A stretch of 18,635 nt of DNA, taken from contig JALSKY010000102.1 in NCBI GenBank assembly GCA_026988585.1, forward strand, positions 1 through 18,635, read 5' to 3'. Positions 1-7,118 of this stretch are shown here, one piece after another; the first letter of the stretch is position 1, and each line of letters begins with the position of its first letter. This DNA comes from Deltaproteobacteria bacterium (GTDB taxonomy: Bacteria; Desulfobacterota; Dissulfuribacteria; Dissulfuribacterales; QOAL01). The translations under genes and the position numbers were made by a program. The notes beneath the pieces were generated by a model, which did not search any database, was not told the DNA's origin, and worked only from the letters and a program-made list of their open reading frames with translations.

Positions 1-780
1 CAACTTTCGCAGCGCTCCGGGGAGAAGTTCTTTACCTGCTCCCTGCCCCCTGATACCTGCCACCTTCGCAACCCACCAAGCCCCAAGGGAGTTATCGAGC
101 AAGAAGCTGACCATATACGGCTCGGTAAAGAGCTGTGTAACCGCGGGGAGCTCGCGCGCACCGATTTTTACTTCCGATGCGTTGACCTCATCCTTTTTCT
201 TGGCTTGCCAGAACTGATAGACCCAGCCCAGACTATCGGATGCAGTGAACACCTCGGTTGGCAGTTCTGAGAGCAAACGCTCGAGTTTTTGCTGGTGTTC
301 CGGTGGTAGTTCGAGCTGAAACACAGGAGAATCGAGGCGGAATATCTGCGGCAGCATTTGCGCGGCAAAGCTGGCAGCAAGTTCCCACCCGTTTTTTGCC
401 CCTTCGTCAGCAGCCAGATCCTCACATTCTTCAAGGGTGATCGGCACCGGATCGTCTGGATCGGGGTACATCAGCAGATTGTTCTCAGCGAGAAAACGGG
501 CAAAGAGCATCCTGTGCCAATGTTCATAGGCGACTTCTTCAACAAGACGGTCAATGTCCTGCGTCTCGTTTTCAGGGTCGCGGCGGTCGCCGAGCTGTCG
601 ACCGTGGGCACGCAATTTACGGCGTAGTTCGCGTTCACTTCCGGTCAGGTGCGAAAAGGGCAAAGCCTCGCCGACGCCAAGCTGTGTGAGCACAGCCCGG
701 GCGGCGTCTTCGGCAACCTCGCGGGCTTCTTTGATCGTTTTTTCCAGTTTATTACGTAGCGACTTTTCCAGTGGCTGCAT
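1..780 (-). CDS. pglX: BREX-1 adenine-specific DNA methyltransferase PglX, N-terminal 260 codons (runs off left edge)
   Basis: Reading the minus strand from the ATG at 780 gives an open frame to the window edge with no stop. PglX methylates a non-palindromic adenine site to mark self DNA and is also needed for BREX defence; the family is usually about 1,150-1,200 residues, so only the N-terminal helical region is here and the catalytic NPPY motif would lie outside. Recognisable family stretches are WHRMLFARFLAENNLL and QLFTEPYMVSFLLDN followed by GAWW. Its position after brxA-brxB-brxC fits type I BREX order. An AGGAG ribosome site lies 11 bases before the ATG, and that ATG overlaps the stop of the upstream four-helix-bundle gene (TGATG). 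Residues just after GAWW are encoded by a low-complexity heptad repeat (33-59) that looks inserted in frame, so integrity downstream cannot be judged. Arginine is almost all CGN. Confidence 0.93.
   Translation of the reverse strand, partial: MQPLEKSLRNKLEKTIKEAREVAEDAARAVLTQLGVGEALPFSHLTGSERELRRKLRAHGRQLGDRRDPENETQDIDRLVEEVAYEHWHRMLFARFLAENNLLMYPDPDDPVPITLEECEDLAADEGAKNGWELAASFAAQMLPQIFRLDSPVFQLELPPEHQQKLERLLSELPTEVFTASDSLGWVYQFWQAKKKDEVNASEVKIGARELPAVTQLFTEPYMVSFLLDNSLGAWWVAKVAGIRGQGAGKELLPGALRKL
33..59. repeat. Solitary heptad repeat copy inside pglX
   Basis: On the minus strand this stretch reads as about four units of a 7-base motif (CAGGTAT, CAGGGGG, CAGGGAG, CAGGTA). The same units flank the four-helix-bundle gene at 804-835 and 1204-1237. 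It is 27 bases long and encodes a Gly/Gln/Arg-rich stretch (GIRGQGAG) in frame with pglX, in a place where the preceding sequence is well conserved in the family. Similar short sequences lie on either side (cTTTCGCA near 4-11 and CCTTCGCA at 63-70), which might be a target duplication or chance. Confidence 0.65.
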
Positions 781-1202
781 CAGTTTTCTATCTCCTGCGA
801 GGAGGTATCAGGGTGCAGGGAACAGGGAGCAGGTAAGTCGGAAGCCTGCCTCCTTTTACCTGATCCCTGGCGCCTCCTGATAATTCCCATCAACATCGCA
901 GATATTTCTTTTGTTTCCTGAACCCATTGATGACCAACATCTTTACTGATGTGGCCGATGTCAATGCCAATATAGATTTGTGTCCGAAGTTCACCGCACG
1001 ATCCCTTGGCAATGGTCAGAAAACGAACAACTTCTTTATCAGAACCGCGCTCAATCCCTTCGGCAATATTGCTCGGCACAGACAAACCTGCTCGGCAGAT
1101 CTGATCCTTGAATCCAAAGTCTTTTAAGTCAGTTAGCTCCTTGTATATTTCAGCACTTAACCGTGCTGATCGCTTCCAGACATCCAGGTCTTCAAATTTC
1201 AT
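780..1202 (-). CDS. Four helix bundle protein (S23/IVS family, TIGR02436-like)
   Basis: The 140-residue product begins FEDLDVWKRSARLS and carries the family hallmark block with IAEGIERGS (residues 47-54) and AKGSCGEL (65-72). These match proteins encoded in 23S rRNA intervening sequences and related to the Avd accessory protein of diversity-generating retroelements; the family's biochemical role is mostly unknown. Members are typically about 115-120 residues. Here roughly residues 107-140 are encoded by repeat sequence (804-882), giving a tail rich in Arg, Ser, Pro and Gln that is probably read-through rather than a domain. Its ribosome site is supplied by the flanking repeat (GGGGGCAGGG just before the ATG). 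It lies between brxC and pglX, a place not normally occupied in type I BREX, and its stop overlaps the pglX ATG, so it is co-transcribed and may be translationally coupled. It could be a passenger of an insertion rather than a defence component. Confidence 0.88.
   Translation of the reverse strand: MKFEDLDVWKRSARLSAEIYKELTDLKDFGFKDQICRAGLSVPSNIAEGIERGSDKEVVRFLTIAKGSCGELRTQIYIGIDIGHISKDVGHQWVQETKEISAMLMGIIRRRQGSGKRRQASDLPAPCSLHPDTSSQEIEN
804..835. repeat. Heptad repeat, arm B1 at 3' side of the four-helix-bundle gene
   Basis: The plus strand begins GGTATCAGGG and continues with CAGGG units spaced 7 bases apart, ending GCAGGTA. It forms the left arm of an imperfect inverted repeat with 857-882 (ends TATCAGG and CAGGTA shared). 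It also forms the 3' part of the four-helix-bundle reading frame. Confidence 0.7.
857..882. repeat. Heptad repeat, arm B2 (inverted relative to B1)
   Basis: The stretch begins TACCTGATCCCTGG and ends CCTCCTGATA; its reverse complement begins TATCAGG and ends CAGGGATCAGGTA, aligning with 804-835 with a gap. The 21 bases between the arms could form the loop of a hairpin in DNA or RNA. Confidence 0.6.
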
Positions 1203-1203
1203 A

Positions 1204-1237
1204 ACCCTGCCCCCTGCTCCCTGTCACCTGCTCCCTC
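1204..1237. repeat. Heptad repeat copy between brxC stop and the four-helix-bundle start
   Basis: On the minus strand the stretch reads GAGCAGG, TGACAGG, GAGCAGG, GGGCAGG, a clear 7-base period. It fills the whole 35-base gap between the brxC stop codon (1238-1240) and the ATG at 1202, and provides the purine-rich ribosome-binding site for the four-helix-bundle gene. Confidence 0.72.
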
Positions 1238-4200
1238 TCAGTTTATAACAACAGGCCCTTTTTCCAAGGCTTCCTGGAGTTGCCTCCTTACATCTTCCAC
1301 CCAGCTATCTACATCTTCTGTTGTTTTAAGCGTTCTGCGAGGAATGCGGACAAACTGTACTTCCGGCTCCATCAACTCCGCAGCGCCCATCATGACTTGC
1401 CCAAATCGCCCGGGCATGGCGGCGATGCGATCCCGCAGTGCCGCAAGAGAGATTTTGTCGAGCGTCTGCAAAATGGTTTCCGTATTTTCCAGCGAAAATT
1501 CCGGCTTGCTTGCTTCAACCAGTTGTTGCTTTGCTCGAAGTTTGTAACGCTGATCCGGCGTCAGTTGCTGCCAGTTTTCATCCTGTTCCAGTCGTTTTTC
1601 CCCTTCGGTCCACTGTTGCTCCCACTCTTCTTTCAGTTTATTGAGTTCATCGCGAAGCAACTGGGTGAGACTGGCAATCAGCGGCGCTACAGGATCGGGT
1701 TCCGAAAGCAGAAGACGCTGCTTTTCGATATGTTTTACCTGGGCGCTTAAACCATCGGCATCGGCGATTCCGTCGGCGTGGCCTATGAGACGTTTGAGCT
1801 TCTCCCACTCCGGCCAGCGTTTTTCAATCCGGTGGGCAAGATCATTCCAGTTGTCGATGGCTGCTTTAAGTTCTTCACGCCGGTTGTAAAGAGAGAGAAT
1901 CTGTTCATTACCTGAAGTCAGGCGGAGTTCATCAAGGGCAGTGGTATCCGGTCTTTCAGGCTTTGGAGCTTCGCCTCCGGCACGGTCGGCCAGTTCCTGC
2001 ATCTTTTGCAGGAATTCAGGAATAACCGCCAGTTCTTCACCCTGCTTTGCCTGACAGCCAATTTTTTGTAAGAGTTTGCGTACCTGAATGCGCTGCGCAG
2101 TGGTTACTGTGGCAGATTCAACTTTGAAATGAGCCTTACCAATCTGCTTACGTTCCAGTGATCTGGAATCAATAACCTGACCACGTTCATCCTGAGCCCG
2201 TATCAGACCGGCGACAAGTAGCACTTGCAGGCCGCCATCGACAGCATCGCGGGACCAGCCAAAGGGGGAGGCCTCAAAATGCGCGCGTATATCACAGCCT
2301 TTTTTCCCGCCGGCGATAAACCCCAGGATGGCTTTGCAGACCCCATTCTTTGCCGGTTCGCCCTCAAAGCCTACAGCCTTCAGGGCATCAGGCGACCCCT
2401 GTTTAGCTTTTGCATAAACTTTGTCCCATCCCTGGTGGTCAGCAATATGGAACTGAGGATAAAGACGCGAGAGAGCGTTTTCTGCAGCTTCAAGAATCAT
2501 TTCCTGAAGATTGTTGCCAAGGATCTCACTGCCGCCCCCCTGAAGGACGCGTGCACCAGAGAACGCTTCACTTAAGAGCTCCTCGATCTTCCCTTCAGAT
2601 GCCTGTTTGGTTGTCTCCATGGCGGAGCGGGCTTCAGTTCCTTCCGGTGTGTTTGGAACACCGCGTTTATCCAGGGTGGCGGTGGCAGCTTTGTAATTGA
2701 TCAGGTGATGACGCAGGTCATCAGCAGAACGTTTCGGGATAAACACGAAAATCGTGGGAGACTGGTTTCCAGCCTGGCGGGCATCAGCACGAACGGAATT
2801 TTCATCAATACTCCATCCGTCGCGTACCCATACGCAGATCTTTTTGTCGCTGTCAGGGGGGAGTTGTGAGTTAAACACTGGGTACAGGTCACGGGGAACC
2901 TTGGAGTTGCCTTGGGTCAAAGAGAGTCTTTTCACCAGCCCGGCAAACTTACGCCGAATTCGATCATCACGCTCTGCCTCGATTCGATGAGCTTCATTTG
3001 CAAGTTCGCTCCGTTGACTTAAGAATTCGTCATTCCACGCTGCACTTTCTTCAGTTTGAATGCGATATTCGTCGCCAACCTTCATGAGGAGTTCGCACTT
3101 ATCCAGAATCGCTGGAAGTTTACTTCGCAACCCACTGCTCCCTTGAGATAGATCCTCTACCATTAAATCGGCAATGGTATTGACAGTCGCTTTGATGCCG
3201 ATTTCCTTGTTGCTGCCCGCAAGTTTATTGATGAGAAATACCAACCCGCATGCACGGGCCATCAAACGTTCGTCGTCCGTGCCTTCCTTCCAGATCATCG
3301 TTTTTTCGTGGACTTTTCGAGGAAGAATCCGGGATTGCAACAGCTTGTCGGCTGAATCGAAATACAGATAATCCGCAGGAACTACATGTCCAACTGGTGC
3401 ATCCAGGTTGGTCTGTATGACCTTGTGAATCATGCTGAGCTGATTGCGAAGCTGACTGTCAGTGCCGGTCTGATCCAGGACACGAAGAGTATTCTCCCAG
3501 AATCGACGACGTACAGGGAGAATAGGATAGTCATGTGCAAAGTGTTGAACATCATCCTGGCTGTGCCCAATGTTAGTACCGGAAAGATGACGCGATATTT
3601 CTCCGAGGTTGGTTTGCATGATCTTTTCAATCGTAGAAATCGCATCTGGTTTTTTGGCCAGAATTACCTTTCGAATGACCGCATCAACATCGGCGTCCGA
3701 TAATTCAACACGAATCGTAAAGCGTCCCTCGAGTTTTTTCAGGTTTGATGTGCCGGTAACTGCTGTTTGTCCTGTTCCGATGAAAAGCAGTTTGCCACCG
3801 AAATTCTTGGAGCATGCTTCTACTGCTTCCTGCACATCAATAGAACGTTGACTGTCCTCACCGATGTATTGTTGAACCTCGTCAAGTACAATGAGGGTCA
3901 ATGGAAACTTGCCATCGACGGTCAACGCCTGTCTGATCGCTTTGAGCATGTCGGGGCTCGAAACATCCTGAACATAAGGGTAAAGATTGTTAAGCGTTTC
4001 TACACAGCTTGCTGGTGAGGAAAAAAGGTTGGGCTTGAGCTTCACCAATGCATCGTGGAGCCCTTCCGCAACATAAAAATTATCAAGCTCTTCCTGCCAA
4101 TCATACCCGCTCTCCTCGACATGTTTTTTCACGGCGTCGTAAATACCTTCACTTTTCAGCCACATGACAAAGCGGGCAACTGGATACTGTTCAGGAAGAC

Positions 4201-4675
4201 CAGCTGACTTAAAAATGATCCGCAGGAGAGCCAGACGAACACTTCCGCTTGCACCTGCGCCAAGTGTTCCGGAAGCGGCATGAAGTCCTCCATGCCGTTT
4301 TGCTTGTGTGCTGAGCTCTTTCAATAGATCACGGATGTTTTGCGGTAGTTCGGCAATACCACGGGCTGTTGCACCATCGTCAAACGTCGTATCAACCCAG
4401 AGAGCGCGAAGCATTTTAACCAAGTGGGATTTACCTGAACCATAGAACCCGCTAACCCACACCGCCGGCTGTTGCGCTTGATCAATATTTTTCAAATACG
4501 TCTCGAGAATATGCTCCATTCCCTTTTCATATTGACCATCACATACAAATGTCTCCAGCTCATATCGAAGCACAGCCATGGCGTGGGTGGTTCTTTCATC
4601 ATTTACAGTGGCCACCCCTTCGTTGACCAATTTCCGCGTGGCTGGATCTTTCAGGTAAATGTCTCTGTTTTTCAT
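1238..4675 (-). CDS. brxC: BREX system P-loop ATPase BrxC
   Basis: The 1,145-residue product begins MKNRDIYLKD and has a Walker A motif GFYGSGKS at residues 76-83 and a Walker B motif LIVLDEV at 261-267, followed by a sensor-like GKLLFIGTGQTA. The C-terminal block (RIPRRTLKTTEDVDSWVEDV) is typical of the family, and length is close to the usual 1,150-1,200. BrxC is a large AAA-type ATPase essential for type I BREX defence and for modification in tested systems. A longer reading from a TTG at 4693 is possible, but the ATG at 4675 has GAGGGG at a good distance and leaves a 14-base gap after the brxB stop, so it is preferred. The middle and C-terminal parts are rich in predicted helices. Frame is intact. 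Same operon as brxA and brxB upstream. Confidence 0.95.
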   Translation of the reverse strand: MKNRDIYLKDPATRKLVNEGVATVNDERTTHAMAVLRYELETFVCDGQYEKGMEHILETYLKNIDQAQQPAVWVSGFYGSGKSHLVKMLRALWVDTTFDDGATARGIAELPQNIRDLLKELSTQAKRHGGLHAASGTLGAGASGSVRLALLRIIFKSAGLPEQYPVARFVMWLKSEGIYDAVKKHVEESGYDWQEELDNFYVAEGLHDALVKLKPNLFSSPASCVETLNNLYPYVQDVSSPDMLKAIRQALTVDGKFPLTLIVLDEVQQYIGEDSQRSIDVQEAVEACSKNFGGKLLFIGTGQTAVTGTSNLKKLEGRFTIRVELSDADVDAVIRKVILAKKPDAISTIEKIMQTNLGEISRHLSGTNIGHSQDDVQHFAHDYPILPVRRRFWENTLRVLDQTGTDSQLRNQLSMIHKVIQTNLDAPVGHVVPADYLYFDSADKLLQSRILPRKVHEKTMIWKEGTDDERLMARACGLVFLINKLAGSNKEIGIKATVNTIADLMVEDLSQGSSGLRSKLPAILDKCELLMKVGDEYRIQTEESAAWNDEFLSQRSELANEAHRIEAERDDRIRRKFAGLVKRLSLTQGNSKVPRDLYPVFNSQLPPDSDKKICVWVRDGWSIDENSVRADARQAGNQSPTIFVFIPKRSADDLRHHLINYKAATATLDKRGVPNTPEGTEARSAMETTKQASEGKIEELLSEAFSGARVLQGGGSEILGNNLQEMILEAAENALSRLYPQFHIADHQGWDKVYAKAKQGSPDALKAVGFEGEPAKNGVCKAILGFIAGGKKGCDIRAHFEASPFGWSRDAVDGGLQVLLVAGLIRAQDERGQVIDSRSLERKQIGKAHFKVESATVTTAQRIQVRKLLQKIGCQAKQGEELAVIPEFLQKMQELADRAGGEAPKPERPDTTALDELRLTSGNEQILSLYNRREELKAAIDNWNDLAHRIEKRWPEWEKLKRLIGHADGIADADGLSAQVKHIEKQRLLLSEPDPVAPLIASLTQLLRDELNKLKEEWEQQWTEGEKRLEQDENWQQLTPDQRYKLRAKQQLVEASKPEFSLENTETILQTLDKISLAALRDRIAAMPGRFGQVMMGAAELMEPEVQFVRIPRRTLKTTEDVDSWVEDVRRQLQEALEKGPVVIN

Positions 4676-4689
4676 GTTCAACCCCTCGG

Positions 4690-5241
4690 TCAAAATTCCT
4701 TATCCGCGGTAATCGGTACAGCCAGATAATTCCAGCCGTCGTATCCGTCCAGCAGACGATAGTTGTTGTTCTCATAGCTTCCTGGGAAGAAAACGAGCAA
4801 TCTTCCGGAAACAAGAGGTGCCAGCTTATCGATGACTTCCTTGACCTTCAAAAAGCCAAAAAGCGATCCCACACCCTTTATGGCAACAACGGATTCTTCC
4901 CCCACCGCACGCTCGGCCAGAAATCTTTCAAATTCACTCACAATATATGTCAAATATTTCGGCAGCAGAGTCGCAAGAAGATGAGGTTTTTGAAAGTAGC
5001 TCACGGCATATCTTTGTCCTGCAAGCCAGCTTGCAAAGGAATCCGTCAAGTCAAAAACAGCCCATTCATGACCCGCTTGTCTGGTTACGAGTTCGAATTC
5101 ATCAATTTTAGCCCTTAAACGAAGTTCTTCATTTTCGTTATACACACAGAAAATGACGCGCTGGAGAGGGGCGGCGTCTTCTCGCCACGGGATAGATATG
5201 TACTTGCCATAAGAATGTATCAACCGTTTAATTCTGCTCAC
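4690..5241 (-). CDS. brxB: BREX protein BrxB (DUF1788)
   Basis: The 183-residue product starts SRIKRLIHSYGKYISIPW and ends with a PGSYENNNYRLLDG block, both characteristic of DUF1788. BrxB is a core component of type I BREX with no defined enzymatic activity known to me; no catalytic motif is visible. It starts at a GTG (5241) that overlaps the last 14 bases of brxA, indicating translational coupling; no better start lies nearby. Its stop is 14 bases before the brxC ATG. Length matches the family (about 190-200). Confidence 0.93.
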   Translation of the reverse strand: MSRIKRLIHSYGKYISIPWREDAAPLQRVIFCVYNENEELRLRAKIDEFELVTRQAGHEWAVFDLTDSFASWLAGQRYAVSYFQKPHLLATLLPKYLTYIVSEFERFLAERAVGEESVVAIKGVGSLFGFLKVKEVIDKLAPLVSGRLLVFFPGSYENNNYRLLDGYDGWNYLAVPITADKEF

Positions 5242-6025
5242 GTATCCACTCCATTTCCTGTGCTGTTATCAGGTTGGGGAATAGTACTTCGATGACAGAT
5301 CCCACCCGCTTGAAAGCGATCCATCCCCGCTGCGAGGCAGTTTCAGCCAACTCGATAGTACGATCAATAGAGCAGTCAAGAAGCTCTGCATATTCCGATG
5401 AAAAAAGCGATTCACCGCGCAGTCCAGAAAGATATCCCTGGAGCAGAGCATAGGCGGCAGCGCCGGGTGTCGCCTTGGCCCGCGAGCGTATTTTTTTAGC
5501 TCGACCTCTGAGATGACCGGACTTGGTCCAGGTCGAGTTGATATTCTGGGCTGTCGATTTCAATGTGGCTTTACTGAAACGTCCTGGCTCCTGGTTTTCG
5601 ATAAATTTTTCCAAGTCTTCACGATTGATGACCTGGCCTTCTGAAAAAGCATGGATAAAAGAAGCGCTCGAACGAAGTATGGAATCTCTCGCATATGCGC
5701 ATAGCAGCGCCAGGAGCGGCCTGCCGTCGGGATCTTTTTCCCAGAAGTAAAGCAATGCTCGATAAAGCGTAACAGAAGGATCAAGCGTATAAAGGGCGGC
5801 TAAGTGTCTTGCGGTGAGCTTTCTGGTTTTGCCAGAACGCTTACCCAGGCAATTGTCGTGCTCAATGGCATGAAAATAATCGTTCTTTCCTGCATGAGGA
5901 TCACCTACATATGACAGCAAAAGCTTCAAATCCTCCAACATCATTGTGCGGGAGGAATGCACGCCGCCTCGCTCAAAGCTGAATCCGAAGCGCGTTAGAT
6001 TATCTTTTTTTGCGTTTGCCATCAT
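5228..6025 (-). CDS. brxA: BREX protein BrxA (DUF1819)
   Basis: The 265-residue product belongs to DUF1819 by overall pattern: an N-terminal RTMMLEDLKLLL block, ALYTLDPSVTLYRALLYFW in the first half, and a C-terminal winged-helix-like part ending PNLITAQEMEWIREQN. BrxA is the first core gene of type I BREX and is thought to be a small DNA-binding component, related in fold to NusB-like proteins in structural reports as I recall. Two adjacent ATGs (6025, 6022) are possible; the first is taken. It overlaps the end of the upstream HTH gene by 26 bases and the start of brxB by 14, so all are one transcription unit. Confidence 0.93.
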   Translation of the reverse strand: MMANAKKDNLTRFGFSFERGGVHSSRTMMLEDLKLLLSYVGDPHAGKNDYFHAIEHDNCLGKRSGKTRKLTARHLAALYTLDPSVTLYRALLYFWEKDPDGRPLLALLCAYARDSILRSSASFIHAFSEGQVINREDLEKFIENQEPGRFSKATLKSTAQNINSTWTKSGHLRGRAKKIRSRAKATPGAAAYALLQGYLSGLRGESLFSSEYAELLDCSIDRTIELAETASQRGWIAFKRVGSVIEVLFPNLITAQEMEWIREQN

Positions 6026-6218
6026 CGCTACTTATCCTGCTTGCTCCACCCTCTCGAACCCACTCATCCACTTCGTCTTTCTTGAATTTCCACAGACGTC
6101 CCATCCGGTGTGCAGGCATCTCGTGCTTGCCAATCCACTTATAAACGGTGTCATTACTGACACCGAGGTGTTTACATATCTCATCTACTGATAACCAGCG
6201 GTCTTCAATTTCTGCCAT
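6000..6218 (-). CDS. Excisionase-family helix-turn-helix DNA-binding protein heading the BREX operon
   Basis: The 72-residue product is one MerR/excisionase-type winged HTH: LSVDEICKHLGVSNDTVYKW covers the HTH (about residues 9-28), followed by wing residues HRMGRLWKFKKDEVDEW. The tail is highly basic (KRKKR). An AGGGG ribosome site lies about 9 bases before the ATG. It is the first gene behind the promoter at 6318-6345 and overlaps brxA, so it is probably an operon regulator or a DNA-recognition partner of BrxA/BrxB. It takes the place usually held by the WYL-type BrxR regulator in other BREX loci, but is unrelated to it in sequence. A role in excision of a mobile element is possible by family, yet no integrase is in view. 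Confidence 0.88.
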   Translation of the reverse strand: MAEIEDRWLSVDEICKHLGVSNDTVYKWIGKHEMPAHRMGRLWKFKKDEVDEWVREGGASRISSDDGKRKKR

Positions 6219-6317
6219 TTCCAGATCCCCTTGGGTGCTTCTGAATTAACGCCACGCTTTCACCAGAGGCAAAGCGGAGGATGAAGACACAATCTCCGCA
6301 AAATAAACCACCTTGAA

Positions 6318-6345
6318 AATATACTGAATCCACTCGCGATGTAAA
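6318..6345 (-). promoter_or_regulatory. Predicted sigma70-type promoter of the BREX operon
   Basis: On the minus strand, TTTACA (6345-6340; 5 of 6 matches to the -35 consensus) is followed after 16 bases by TATATT (6323-6318; 5 of 6 matches to the -10 consensus). Transcription would start near 6311, leaving a leader of about 90 bases before the HTH gene ATG. Within the leader a small hairpin is possible (CGCTTT at 6255-6260 with AAAGCG at 6271-6276, 10-base loop). No clear operator is evident. Confidence 0.6.
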
Positions 6346-6392
6346 ACGTTATTTGCCGATTTGAGCCGAAACGAGCCGAGGTAATCTGTCAA

Positions 6393-6908
6393 TTACCGAT
6401 TCCAGACGCCGTCTGCAAGCCTTTGGCCATGTGCGCCTACATCCATGGAGTAAACCCAAGCCAGGCAGACGACAGCTTGAGTCCATGCTGGGCCCAGAAC
6501 ACGACGGTACATACTGCGACCATCGGGGCGGAAGCCTTCGAGGCGGTAGATGGGTGGGAGGACGCGATCTGGAGCAGCGGAGGTGATGATTTCTCCGTGA
6601 ATACGGTCCCAATCACCAGATGGACGAGACATGTCAATGCTGGTTATGGTATAGGCCGAGATGCGCTGCTGGGTTAGGGCATCCGTTAGCGGGTCAGCGG
6701 TTCCAAAGGCCAGAATACTGCTTTCCGGTATTTCCAGGGCCGGGAAACCGGCCGGGAGATGATAAAGCCGGCCCCAAACGGCGGCCTGTTCGATACTGAT
6801 TGCGCCCCGGCAGAACCGGTCGTGATTCCAGTAGCCCCGCTTGAGAGTGCCGAAGACCAAGAGCCTCAGTATGCCTGTTGCCTGCCTGCCTGTGCGGGCG
6901 AGCCGCAC
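6393..6908 (-). CDS. Gamma-glutamylcyclotransferase-fold (AIG2/GGCT-like) protein with uncertain start
   Basis: The reading frame contains the family substrate-loop motif as FGTLKRGYWNH (residues 19-29), a probable catalytic Glu in IHGEI (E106), and the C-terminal pattern LEGF...MYRRV...LAWVYSM. Relatives release 5-oxoproline from gamma-glutamyl peptides or amines, acting in the cytoplasm. The substrate here cannot be told. The start is a problem: conserved sequence begins near residue 14, the only nearby start is a GTG (6908) inside a GC-rich hairpin, and the GGAG upstream of it is about 21 bases away. A good ribosome site and ATG at 6970 lie in another frame. Either the gene uses a poor start, is phase-variable through the (CGCA)4 tract, or its 5' end is broken. 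It lies upstream of, and in the same direction as, the BREX operon, 174 bases from the HTH gene. Confidence 0.65.
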   Translation of the reverse strand: MRLARTGRQATGILRLLVFGTLKRGYWNHDRFCRGAISIEQAAVWGRLYHLPAGFPALEIPESSILAFGTADPLTDALTQQRISAYTITSIDMSRPSGDWDRIHGEIITSAAPDRVLPPIYRLEGFRPDGRSMYRRVLGPAWTQAVVCLAWVYSMDVGAHGQRLADGVWNR

Positions 6909-6970
6909 GCACGCACGCAGACAGGTGTTCTCCTTCGATGCTTCATTGGACTATGTTTTCTTCTTGCCAT
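6866..6970 (-). other. RBS-led short frame that may be the displaced 5' end of the GGCT-like gene
   Basis: An AAAGGAG site lies 8 bases before the ATG at 6970. The frame encodes a basic peptide starting MARRKHSPMKHRRR and runs 34 codons through the hairpin to a stop at 6866, overlapping the GGCT-like frame in the adjacent phase. There is no in-frame stop between this ATG and the (CGCA)4 tract. Adding one 4-base unit, or losing two, would join it to the GGCT-like frame. This is the best translation start in the region, so it probably marks the ancestral gene start. Confidence 0.4.
6881..6925. repeat. REP-like GC-rich hairpin with (CGCA)4 tract
   Basis: The inner stem GTGCGG (6892-6897) pairs perfectly with CCGCAC (6903-6908) around a 5-base loop. 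The outer stem CCTGCCTGC (6881-6889) pairs with GCAGACAGG (6917-6925) with one mismatch. The right side contains four tandem CGCA units (6904-6919). GC-rich palindromes of this kind occur as dispersed extragenic repeats in many bacteria; whether this one is repeated in the genome cannot be seen here. It covers the only possible start codon of the GGCT-like frame. Confidence 0.7.
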
Positions 6971-7118
6971 TTCCAGTTCTCCTTTCACTGTATTTTGCTT
7001 ACCTCATACAGCAAAGGCGAACAATACCTGTTGTCTAAAAAAAGGGCCCACTTCAAAAAAAGTAAGATCAAGAGAGGAGTTATGCTCGAATCTGGTGTTT
7101 GGGGAGTTGAAAAAAGCA

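Larger units (their letters stand above)
804..1237 (-). mobile_element. Putative four-helix-bundle/heptad-repeat cassette inserted in the BREX operon
   Basis: The body of the four-helix-bundle gene is bounded on both sides by related 7-base-period repeats. The cassette separates two genes (brxC and pglX) that are normally adjacent or nearly so, and the pglX ribosome site (about 792-798) lies just outside it. There is no transposase, integrase or reverse transcriptase in the cassette, so any movement would need help in trans. That it is mobile is inference from the layout and from the solitary repeat in pglX; it could equally be a repeat-rich decayed insertion. Confidence 0.4.

Noticed and set aside
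168..627. Several short frames at the left edge on both strands
   Set aside because: They lie over the pglX frame, which is open from 780 to the edge and has clear family motifs.
804..1237. CRISPR-like array
   Set aside because: The repeat period is 7 bases with no unique spacers, and a protein gene lies between the copies.
6000..6218. MerR-type metal or redox regulator
   Set aside because: Only the DNA-binding part exists, with no effector or dimerisation domain; an excisionase-type assignment fits better.
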